Positions 17,833-24,972 of a stretch of 64,000 nt of DNA are shown piece by piece (position 1 is the stretch's first letter; every line of letters begins with the position of its first letter). The notes beneath the pieces are model-generated. The model was given only the letters and a program-made list of their open reading frames with translations. It did not search any database and was not told where the DNA came from. A program made the position numbers and the translations under genes. This DNA comes from Kangiella koreensis DSM 16069 (GTDB lineage: Bacteria > Pseudomonadota > Gammaproteobacteria > Enterobacterales > Kangiellaceae): the NCBI RefSeq assembly GCF_000024085.1, contig NC_013166.1:2294001-2358000 (forward strand), given 5' to 3'.

Positions 17833-19002
17833 TTAAGTCTTTTCATTCATCTGTTTAATCTGAAGCGCCAATTGCTCAAGCAAATAATCAATATCGTCAG
17901 TAGTGTGCTCAGCGGTTAGCGTCACGCGCAAACGCGCACTGTTTTCCGGTACTGTTGGTGGCCTGATGGCAACCAATAAAATGCCCGCTTCTTTTAACGC
18001 TCGGCTGATGGCCAACGTTTTGTCATTGCGTCCTATCAGCACTGGCTGAATAGCGGTTTGTGAAGGCATTAATGGAATATGGTATTCGCTGGCCAGCCTG
18101 CGGAAATAGTCGATATTTTTAGCCAGCTTTTCTCGCCGCCATGCTTCTTCTTGAATCAAGTTTAAACCTGCCCGATTGGCTGCGGCAACAGCTGCTGGCA
18201 TCGCCGTGGTGTATATATAACTGCGGCCAAACTGAATCAAGCTTTCAATCAACAGTTCGCTACCTGCGACAAAAGCACCAAAGCCACCAAGCGCTTTACC
18301 AAAGGTCGCCATATAAATGTCAGCGGTTCCTTGCGTTAAACCAAAGTGTTCAAGACTACCCTTGCCTTGCTCGCCCAGCACACCAAAACCGTGCGCATCA
18401 TCGATCATCAAAGATGCTTTATGTTTTTTGCAACTGTCAGCCAGCTCAGAAAGCTGTGCAATGTCACCATCCATGCTGAATACGCCATCCGTCACCACCA
18501 AACGGCTTTCGGCAGGCTGTTTCATTTGCCGCTCGAATGAGTCCATATCAGCATGAGCATAGCGCAGCATTTTCGCTGCACTGGCCATACCGCCATCAAT
18601 TAGCGAAGCATGGTTAAGCTTGTCTTGAATAATCAGATCATTTTTATCCGGCAGACAGGTTAAGACACCATAGTTCGCCATATAGCCTGTGGAAAATAAT
18701 AAAGCCCGCTCAAGGCCTAAAAATTCAGCAAGCTCTTCTTCCAGCGCATGATGCTGTTCGCTGTGACCAATAATCAAATGCGATGCGCCACTGCCAACGC
18801 CATACTGCTTCGCAGCTTTTTGCATCGCTTCGATTAATTTGGGATGGTTAGCCAGCCCCAGATAGTCATTGCTACTGAAGTTGAGATACTCTTTGCCTTC
18901 AGCCCGAATACGTACGCTTTGCGCCCCCTCAAGGGTCAAACGCTGACGCAACAAATCATGAGCTTTGCGTTGCTCGAGTCTGGCTTGCAGTTTTTGCCAC
19001 AT
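17833..19002 (-). CDS. bioF: 8-amino-7-oxononanoate synthase
   Basis: PLP enzyme that condenses pimeloyl-ACP with alanine. 389 aa (E. coli 384). NFSSNDYLGLANHP, GSGASHLIIGH, the cofactor Asp in LMIDDAHGFGVLG (197-209) and the Schiff-base Lys236 in ATFGKALGGFG are all present. It is second in the operon, 15 bases after bioB. Confidence 0.96.
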   Translation of the reverse strand: MWQKLQARLEQRKAHDLLRQRLTLEGAQSVRIRAEGKEYLNFSSNDYLGLANHPKLIEAMQKAAKQYGVGSGASHLIIGHSEQHHALEEELAEFLGLERALLFSTGYMANYGVLTCLPDKNDLIIQDKLNHASLIDGGMASAAKMLRYAHADMDSFERQMKQPAESRLVVTDGVFSMDGDIAQLSELADSCKKHKASLMIDDAHGFGVLGEQGKGSLEHFGLTQGTADIYMATFGKALGGFGAFVAGSELLIESLIQFGRSYIYTTAMPAAVAAANRAGLNLIQEEAWRREKLAKNIDYFRRLASEYHIPLMPSQTAIQPVLIGRNDKTLAISRALKEAGILLVAIRPPTVPENSARLRVTLTAEHTTDDIDYLLEQLALQIKQMNEKT

Positions 19003-19017
19003 GGCAACGATTTCCTG

Positions 19018-20142
19018 CTAATGCGGTTTGGTCGCGTCGTAAAATAAAGGCTTAGCCGGTTGTTGTTCTTCAACTTTAGGTGTTTCTTCAGCCAGTGTTT
19101 CTTTGTCCAGCTTTTGTTGATCAAGCTCTTGTTGATCCAGTTCACGACGTTCTGGCTCGATACCTAAACGTTTAAATAACAACATATCCGCTTCCGCTTC
19201 TGGGTTAGCAGTCGTTAATAATTTCTCGCCATAGAAGATCGAGTTAGCCCCTGCCAGATAGCATAAAGTCTGAGTCTCTTCGTTCATATCTTCACGACCG
19301 GCAGAAAGACGCACATAAGACTGTGGCATCATGATGCGTGCAGTAGCAATCATGCGCACAAACTCAATCGAATCGAGTTTTTCGACGTCACCCAGTGGTG
19401 TGCCTTCAACTGCAACCAGCATATTGATCGGCACACTCTGCGGATGCTCAGGCATATTGGCCAGCTGTTGCAACAAGCCGTAACGGTCATTGGTTTCTTC
19501 ACCCATACCAATAATGCCGCCGCTACACACATTGATTCCGGCATCACGAACATTCTGCAAGGTATCCAGACGGTTCTTATAGGTACGAGTGGTAATAATC
19601 TGTTGATAGTATTCAGGAGAGGTATCAAGGTTATGGTTATAGTAATCCAAACCCGCCTCGCCCAATTTCTGCGCCTGCTCATCGGTCAACATGCCCAGGG
19701 TGACACAGGTTTCCAGCCCCAGATCTTTGACCTGACGAACCATTTCCAGCACCACATCTAAATCTTTTTCACGTGGTGAACGCCAGGCTGCACCCATGCA
19801 AAAGCGGGTGGCACCGTTCTTCTTCGCTTGTTGCGCTTTGCTGATCACCTCTTCGACCGCCATTAACTGCTCTTTAGACAAGCCGGTATTGTAGTGGCCA
19901 GACTGTGGACAATAGGCGCAATCTTCGGGACAGGCGCCCGTTTTAATGCTCAATAATGTGCTGGTTTGCACCTGGTTTGGATTAAAGTGCTGACGATGGA
20001 TGTTCTGTGCGGCAAACAATAAGTCATTGAAAGGCTGATTATAAATAGCCTCGATTTCCGCCAAGTCCCAGTCATGACGAACTTGACCGCTATTCAATTT
20101 TTCCAAACTGGTTAATGTCTGACCGTTTTTGTGATTGCTCAT
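19018..20142 (-). CDS. bioB: Biotin synthase with C-terminal extension
   Basis: Radical-SAM enzyme that inserts sulfur into dethiobiotin. 374 aa; E. coli is 346. The [4Fe-4S] cluster motif CPEDCAYC (Cys71, Cys75, Cys78) lies 18 residues later than in E. coli because of an N-terminal extension. After the usual end of the domain a charged tail of about 35 residues includes three tandem LDQQ/LDKE units. First gene of the operon. AAGGG lies rather far (14 bases) from the ATG. The upstream promoter overlaps a BirA-type operator. Confidence 0.96.
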   Translation of the reverse strand: MSNHKNGQTLTSLEKLNSGQVRHDWDLAEIEAIYNQPFNDLLFAAQNIHRQHFNPNQVQTSTLLSIKTGACPEDCAYCPQSGHYNTGLSKEQLMAVEEVISKAQQAKKNGATRFCMGAAWRSPREKDLDVVLEMVRQVKDLGLETCVTLGMLTDEQAQKLGEAGLDYYNHNLDTSPEYYQQIITTRTYKNRLDTLQNVRDAGINVCSGGIIGMGEETNDRYGLLQQLANMPEHPQSVPINMLVAVEGTPLGDVEKLDSIEFVRMIATARIMMPQSYVRLSAGREDMNEETQTLCYLAGANSIFYGEKLLTTANPEAEADMLLFKRLGIEPERRELDQQELDQQKLDKETLAEETPKVEEQQPAKPLFYDATKPH

Positions 20143-20205
20143 TGTTTTAAAAACCCTTATAGTCTATGGCTTCGCGCGCAGCAATATTCAGGAAGAATAG
20201 CGTGA

Positions 20206-20233
20206 AGTTTACGGTTTCATCACTCACTGTCAA
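20206..20233 (-). promoter_or_regulatory. Predicted sigma-70 promoter of the bioBFHC operon
   Basis: On the minus strand a perfect TTGACA -35 (20233-20228), 16 bases, then TAAACT (20211-20206, 4 of 6 matches to TATAAT). Transcription would start near 20199, about 57 bases before bioB. The -35 box is inside the left half of the predicted BirA operator. Confidence 0.65.
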
Positions 20234-20260
20234 CCAAATAAAGGGAATTATGGTTTACAA
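20227..20260. promoter_or_regulatory. Predicted BirA (biotin repressor) operator
   Basis: CTGTCAACC (20227-20235), a 16-base spacer, then GGTTTACAA (20252-20260). Against the known E. coli bioO pattern TTGTAAACC-N16-GGTTTACAA this is 7/9 and 9/9 with the same spacer. It covers the bioB -35 element and, on the other side, the comF start codon, so biotin-loaded BirA would repress bioB and probably block comF as well. birA itself is not in the window. Confidence 0.75.
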
Positions 20261-20957
20261 TCTATTTTCTATCGTTCGCGAGAATACCCCGCAATTCACC
20301 GGCAACTGCTCCCTATGTGGCTTAAACGCTGAACATTTAGGCTTTTGTGCCCCCTGTTTATCAGCCGTACAACGCCAAGGCCAATACTGCCAGCAGTGCG
20401 GTAATAGTCTGGGGAAACAACCTTTCGGCGCTACTTGTGGTCAATGCCTGAAAAAGCCACCACGCTACCAGAAGCTAATCGCTGCAACTCACTATGAATT
20501 TCCGGTTAGTCACGCCATCAGCGAAATGAAGTTCGAGAAACAACTGCATCATATTCGCAGTTTCAGTAATTTGTTGATTGAAGAAATCAATGACCACTAT
20601 CAAGACAAAGAGCTACCTCAGGCTATTGTGCCGATCCCATTACATTCCAACCGACTACGCGAACGGGGTTTTAATCAGTCACAACTGATCGCCAAACATC
20701 TGACACGCAAATTGCAACTACCCTTGCTCGATCATGTCCTGTTGCGCGTCAAAGACACTCCACACCAGATTGGTCTTAAAGCCATCGAGCGCCGCAAAAA
20801 CCTCAAGCGCGCCTTTGCCGTCAAGCAATCTATGCCAAGACACATTGCTCTCGTCGATGACGTAGTCACCACCGGCTCCACCATTCAAGAAGCTTCGAAG
20901 CAGTGCTTAAAGCATGGCGTGGAGCGAATTGATGTTTGGTGCCTTGCTAAGACATAG
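20250..20957 (+). CDS. comF: ComF family phosphoribosyltransferase-like protein
   Basis: 235 aa from MVYNLFSIVR, chosen because AAGGGAA lies just upstream; the frame runs 28 codons further but without family support. Four CxxC pairs (20/23, 33/36, 47/50, 63/66) form the N-terminal zinc ribbon, and the C-terminal PRTase signature is IALVDDVVTTGSTI. The family is linked to DNA uptake and handling of incoming single strands; E. coli GntX is a relative. The start codon sits inside the predicted BirA operator. Confidence 0.88.
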   Translation: MVYNLFSIVRENTPQFTGNCSLCGLNAEHLGFCAPCLSAVQRQGQYCQQCGNSLGKQPFGATCGQCLKKPPRYQKLIAATHYEFPVSHAISEMKFEKQLHHIRSFSNLLIEEINDHYQDKELPQAIVPIPLHSNRLRERGFNQSQLIAKHLTRKLQLPLLDHVLLRVKDTPHQIGLKAIERRKNLKRAFAVKQSMPRHIALVDDVVTTGSTIQEASKQCLKHGVERIDVWCLAKT

Positions 20958-20964
20958 CTTTAAA

Positions 20965-20997
20965 ACAGACAAATGCCTGTTCAGGACATTTGTCTGT
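20965..20997. repeat. 33-base inverted repeat downstream of comF
   Basis: ACAGACAAATG (20965-20975) pairs perfectly with CATTTGTCTGT (20987-20997). Inside, CCTG-TT-CAGG adds four pairs with one bulged A. It begins eight bases after the comF stop. No T tract follows, so it is not a standard intrinsic terminator; it may stabilise the 3' end or be a palindromic repeat unit. Confidence 0.7.
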
Positions 20998-21096
20998 AAA
21001 CCCTTCTTGTGCTCGATCAAGCCACCTACACTTGTCCATTGTTATAGTCATGAGCAACTCCTAGATTAGAGTTATATTATTCAATGGAGCAATCTC

Positions 21097-21651
21097 ATGA
21101 ACACAGAAACTTACTCTCGTAGCTCTCAATTACTGCACTGGGGACTGGCTCTATTTGGTATTATTGCCTGGTTAACGGGTGAGAATGCGGATGATGGCTT
21201 TAATTCTAATGGCTTCCTACTCCATCTTTATCTAGGGTTGGCGGTTCTGACATTTATCCTGCTCCGATTTGGCGCCGGGATCTTAAGCAATGGAAAGCTC
21301 AGCTTTAGAGGCTGGACAATTTTTACCCGAGAACAATGGCGTCTAGCGGCACAAGATATCGGCCAACTGGTTCGCTTTAAATTACCTCACCGGAAGATGC
21401 ATCAAGGCATCGCTGGACTGGTTCAATTTTCAGGGTTGTTGCTGTTTTTATGGATGGCAGCCTCCGGGACACTAATCTTCCTATTACAAAATAGCTCTGA
21501 AAGCACCCTCTTTGAGGCCATTGAAGAAGGCCACGAAGTTGGCGAAGTGCTGATTCCATTGTTTCTTATTTTGCATGTTGGTGCCGTTATAGTACACACC
21601 CTCGCTGGGGATCATGTCTGGAAAAGCATGGTCAAAAAGGACCACCCTTAA
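21097..21651 (+). CDS. Cytochrome b561-type di-haem membrane protein
   Basis: 184-aa inner-membrane protein with four helices. RSSQLLHWGLALFGIIAWLTG, LLHLYLGLAVLTFILLRFG, KMHQGIAGLVQFSGLLLFLW and LFLILHVGAVIVHTLAGDH supply the four haem-ligand histidines of the prokaryotic cytochrome b561 / hydrogenase cytochrome b family. It would pass electrons between quinol and a periplasmic acceptor; the partner is not visible. GGAG lies eight bases before ATG. Confidence 0.85.
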   Translation: MNTETYSRSSQLLHWGLALFGIIAWLTGENADDGFNSNGFLLHLYLGLAVLTFILLRFGAGILSNGKLSFRGWTIFTREQWRLAAQDIGQLVRFKLPHRKMHQGIAGLVQFSGLLLFLWMAASGTLIFLLQNSSESTLFEAIEEGHEVGEVLIPLFLILHVGAVIVHTLAGDHVWKSMVKKDHP

Positions 21652-21748
21652 ATCTTCACAATCTCTTCATCTGTGTCCAACTAAGGTTTGGTGGCAACTC
21701 GTTATATATAAACAAAACACTCAATCTTGAGGCCATGAGGAGAACATT

Positions 21749-22180
21749 ATGCTTGTGCAATTAACCTATGCCAGCCGAATCAGTAAGGCGCTGGGTTCCG
21801 AGGACATTAAAAATATCCTAAAACATTCTCAAACCAATAATCAGGCAGATGGTGTTACCGGTGCATTATGCCTTTCGAGCGGTATATTCCTGCAAATTCT
21901 GGAAGGTGACCGCAATACCGTTAACCGCATCTACCACAAGATCCTGCAGGATTCGCGCCATAAAGATCCTGCGATTCTGGATTATCGTGAAATCACCGCA
22001 CGCCAATTCAGTGAATGGTCGATGGGACTAATTACTCGCACTGACGATAATAAGCAGCTATTTCTAAAATATTCGTCCGATGCCAACTTCGACCCCTACA
22101 GTATGGGTGCTAAAACTTTAAGGGGCTTTTTCGATGAAGTCGTTGATAACGTGCGCTGGTTACGTAAGAACCCAGACTAA
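21749..22180 (+). CDS. BLUF domain blue-light photoreceptor
   Basis: 143-aa single-domain FAD-binding light sensor. The photocycle residues match AppA spacing: Tyr7 (LTYASR), Asn31, Gln49 (FLQILEG), Trp90 and Met92 (EWSMG). A short C-terminal helical tail of about 40 residues follows, with no EAL, cyclase or other output domain, so signalling must go through a partner protein. A good GAGGAG ribosome site precedes the ATG. No adjacent regulator is evident. Confidence 0.92.
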   Translation: MLVQLTYASRISKALGSEDIKNILKHSQTNNQADGVTGALCLSSGIFLQILEGDRNTVNRIYHKILQDSRHKDPAILDYREITARQFSEWSMGLITRTDDNKQLFLKYSSDANFDPYSMGAKTLRGFFDEVVDNVRWLRKNPD

Positions 22181-22318
22181 AGATTTAAAGCCTGCAGGGA
22201 TGCAGCTTTGAAATTCACATATCACTCCCCCGCCTCTATTCAAAACAAGCCCTAGCCCTTTAAGCAATACCTGATACAATGCGCATCATTAGATTAGACT
22301 GCGCTCGGACACTCAATT

Positions 22319-23647
22319 TTGCTCAATAAAGACCGTTCACAACAAGTTCTGCAGATTTCATTGCCGATTGTCGGCGGCATGATTTCACAGAATATTCTGA
22401 ATCTGGTCGACGCAGCAATGGTAGGCACTCAAGGCAGTGCCGCGATTGCGGCAGTGGGTATCGCAGGCTTTATCAACTTTATGGCGGTGGCCTTTTTTAT
22501 TGGCTTTGCAGCAGGTGTTCAAGCCATGGTTTCGCGCCGCATGGGCGAAGGCCGACAAAGTGAAGCCGCCTATCCCCTCAACGCAGCTTTATTAATCATT
22601 GGTCTGATGGCTCTGCCGACCAGCATTATTTTATTCTTTCTTGCCCCAGATATACTGAGCTCACTCAATAACGATCCCGAGCTATTAGAAGAAGGCATCC
22701 CTTATTTGCAGGCACGTTTTGCTGGAATTTTAGCAATAGGTTTGAATTTCAGTTACCGCAGCTATTGGAGCGCCATTAAGCAAACCGGTTATTACCTTCG
22801 TACTTTGCTTGTCATGCACTCGCTGAACATCCTGCTTAATTACACTCTGATTTTCGGCAACTTTGGCATGCCTGAACTGGGAACATTAGGCGCAGGCATC
22901 GGCACCAGCATCTCCTTAGCGCTAGGCTCCGTTTATTACCATATTTTAGCGACTAAACACACCAAGCAATTTGGCTACATGGAACGTTTAGCGGCCTGGG
23001 CAACCATTAAGTCAATTTTCAGAATTTCATTTCCGTCTTCTATCCATCAATTATTCTTCGCCGGTGGCTTCACTGCCCTGTTCTGGATTATTGGTATGGT
23101 CGGGACACATCAGCTTGCTGCCGCTAACGCAATCACTAACGTCATGCTGGTGGCTATTTTGCCCTGTATTGCGCTGGGCATTGGTGCGGCGACTCTGGTC
23201 GGCCAGGCGCTAGGAAGACAGGATCCAAAGGATGCTTATTTGTGGGGGTGGGATGTGGCCAAGATGGCTTTAATCTTCGCCATCAGTCTTGCAACACTAT
23301 TCTTTATATTTACTGACCCGATTATGAGTATATTCCTGAAGGAACAGACTGCGCTTGAGATTGCGCACTGGCCCTTCAAGCTCTCAGCCGGAATCATCAT
23401 TATTGATGCGATGGGATTAGTGTTTATGAATGCACTGAATGGCGCAGGTTACACCAAGCCACCAATGTACGTTTCTCTATTGTCACAGTGGTTGCTTTTC
23501 TTGCCGGTAGCCTGGTTACTCGGCCCCTATTTGGGGTTTGGTTTGTTAACCATCTGGTTTGCCTACGCTGCCTATCGGATTCTGCAAACTGGAGCTTTCA
23601 TCTGGCTATGGCAACGCAGGAGCTGGGCCAATACTATTGTCGATTAA
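22319..23647 (+). CDS. MATE family efflux transporter
   Basis: 442-aa membrane protein with about 12 helices in two similar halves. The N-terminal ISLPIVGGMISQNILNLVDAAMVG and mid-protein RISFPSSIHQLFFAGGFTALFWIIGMVG are typical of the multidrug and toxin extrusion family, driven by a sodium or proton gradient. The start is a TTG with no clear Shine-Dalgarno site, so the exact N-terminus is uncertain. Substrate unknown. Confidence 0.9.
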   Translation: MLNKDRSQQVLQISLPIVGGMISQNILNLVDAAMVGTQGSAAIAAVGIAGFINFMAVAFFIGFAAGVQAMVSRRMGEGRQSEAAYPLNAALLIIGLMALPTSIILFFLAPDILSSLNNDPELLEEGIPYLQARFAGILAIGLNFSYRSYWSAIKQTGYYLRTLLVMHSLNILLNYTLIFGNFGMPELGTLGAGIGTSISLALGSVYYHILATKHTKQFGYMERLAAWATIKSIFRISFPSSIHQLFFAGGFTALFWIIGMVGTHQLAAANAITNVMLVAILPCIALGIGAATLVGQALGRQDPKDAYLWGWDVAKMALIFAISLATLFFIFTDPIMSIFLKEQTALEIAHWPFKLSAGIIIIDAMGLVFMNALNGAGYTKPPMYVSLLSQWLLFLPVAWLLGPYLGFGLLTIWFAYAAYRILQTGAFIWLWQRRSWANTIVD

Positions 23648-23676
23648 AAACTGGCTTAATGAACAGCCTTAAAACG

Positions 23677-24150
23677 CTATTTCAGCATTTTCGAGGCAAT
23701 GTCCTGCTCATCAATCCGTAAGAAGTAATAATCGTATTTAAAATCTTTTTCAAATCCAAATTCACGATATATTTTATGCAGCCGATGATTCTCTTTACGG
23801 GTGGTTACTTCAATTCGAATGGCATTCGTTTCTTCGCATAAATCTTTTGCGGCACTGAGCAAAGCTTCTGCAGTTTGCTTGCGACCTGTCCCACCGAATA
23901 CATAAAAATCATTTAATGTCCAAATGGGTGCAAGTCCAATACTGGAATAAGATGGATACAGTTGAGCAAAACCAGTCAGCTCATCACCCTCATAAGAAAT
24001 GAAAATCACTGAAGTTTCTTGTTCCAACATTTGTCGCAAGAACTGCTCAATTTTTTGTGGTTCAGAGGGTTGTTTATAGCGTTGGCGGTAACTATCAAAA
24101 GCAGGTACCAGATTGTCTAAGTCTTTGATTTCACATGTCTTGATGTTCAA
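23677..24150 (-). CDS. GNAT family N-acetyltransferase
   Basis: 157-aa acetyl-CoA-dependent transferase fold: N-terminal strand-helix (MNIKTCEIKDLDNLVPAFDSYRQ), central FISYEGDELTGFAQLYPSYSS, a LNDFYVFGGTGRKQTAEALLSAA region where the pyrophosphate loop is expected, and C-terminal IRIEVTTRKENHRLHKIYREFGFEKD. The substrate is not predictable. Convergent with the MATE gene. Confidence 0.85.
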   Translation of the reverse strand: MNIKTCEIKDLDNLVPAFDSYRQRYKQPSEPQKIEQFLRQMLEQETSVIFISYEGDELTGFAQLYPSYSSIGLAPIWTLNDFYVFGGTGRKQTAEALLSAAKDLCEETNAIRIEVTTRKENHRLHKIYREFGFEKDFKYDYYFLRIDEQDIASKMLK

Positions 24151-24294
24151 AGCAGTATCCTTATGCGATTTTTCTCAGGTATTCAGTAACAATTCAGTTT
24201 ACAAGCGGTAAAGTTGTGACTAATGAACGTTATTGAGCCTTGAGCGCCCAATATCAATTCAGTTGGTATTATAGTGAATCCTAAGGAGTTATCC

Positions 24295-24831
24295 ATGAAT
24301 AAAATGATAACCACAGCACTGATCATGACATTGGGCCTGGGTCTGTCTCAAGTTGGTTTTGCCAAAGAGCACAAAGGTCCACAATCGAATAATGCACGCA
24401 GCAATGCTGTCGAAAAGCGTCATGACTCAAACCGATTTGAACAAAACCACAATCGTGACAACCGTTTAGAGCATCGTCGTGACGACCGTCGCGATGACCG
24501 CTGGCGCGATCACCGCCGTGATGATCGTAGAGACAATCATCGCCACAGTGACTCACGTGGACATGACCGACACTACGGCTCACATGACCGCTATCGTGAT
24601 AATTACCACCCAAGACCAAAGCACCCACATTATCGTGTGTACCATGACCGTTATTACCCACAATACAGAAGCTACCCAACAACAGTGTATTACTTAGGTC
24701 AGGACTGGTACTACTATGGCGGTTATTACCACCCTTATCCACGCGGCCATATCCATACCCATTATTGCCACCATCGCTATTGGGAACCGATTGCTGTAGG
24801 CATCATCTTAGGTAGCGTACTCGGCTGGTAA
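24295..24831 (+). CDS. Histidine/arginine/aspartate-rich exported protein
   Basis: 178 aa from the ATG at 24295, which has AAGGAG eight bases upstream; the seven-codon upstream extension is rejected. A signal peptide (cleavage likely after SQVGFA) is followed by a low-complexity stretch of RDD, HRR and HDR units (about 45-110), then a Tyr/His-rich region (VYYLGQDWYYYGGYYHPYP) and a hydrophobic end (IAVGIILGSVLGW). It resembles RcnB-like or metal-binding periplasmic proteins only by composition. Zinc, nickel or copper binding is plausible but unproven. Confidence 0.72.
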   Translation: MNKMITTALIMTLGLGLSQVGFAKEHKGPQSNNARSNAVEKRHDSNRFEQNHNRDNRLEHRRDDRRDDRWRDHRRDDRRDNHRHSDSRGHDRHYGSHDRYRDNYHPRPKHPHYRVYHDRYYPQYRSYPTTVYYLGQDWYYYGGYYHPYPRGHIHTHYCHHRYWEPIAVGIILGSVLGW

Positions 24832-24843
24832 AATGCTTTCCCC

Positions 24844-24917
24844 CTGATCCTGGGCACGTTTAACACACTACCCCTTAGTGTTAATGTCCCTCTCTCCTGA
24901 GCCCAGGATCAGTTTTT
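24844..24917 (+). terminator. Nested stem-loop terminator after the His-rich gene
   Basis: CTGATCCTGGGC (24844-24855) pairs perfectly with GCCCAGGATCAG (24901-24912), followed by TTTTT. The 45-base loop contains a second stem, TTAACAC/GTGTTAA or the alternative CACTA/TAGTG. It starts 13 bases after the stop codon. Confidence 0.75.
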
Positions 24918-24923
24918 ATCCAC

Positions 24924-24955
24924 AAAAAAAGCGAGCATTGAGCTCGCTTTTTTTA
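24924..24955. terminator. Bidirectional intrinsic terminator
   Basis: A tract, GCGAGC-ATTGA-GCTCGC, then T tract, symmetric on both strands. It lies just past the stop of the leftward metalloprotease gene and backs up the terminator of the rightward His-rich gene. Confidence 0.85.
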
Positions 24956-24972
24956 TGATTCCGATAAATACA

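Noticed and set aside
24323..24742. 139-codon minus-strand frame, His/Gly/Asp-rich
   Set aside because: Antisense shadow of the low-complexity His-rich gene; repeat composition keeps the other frame open.
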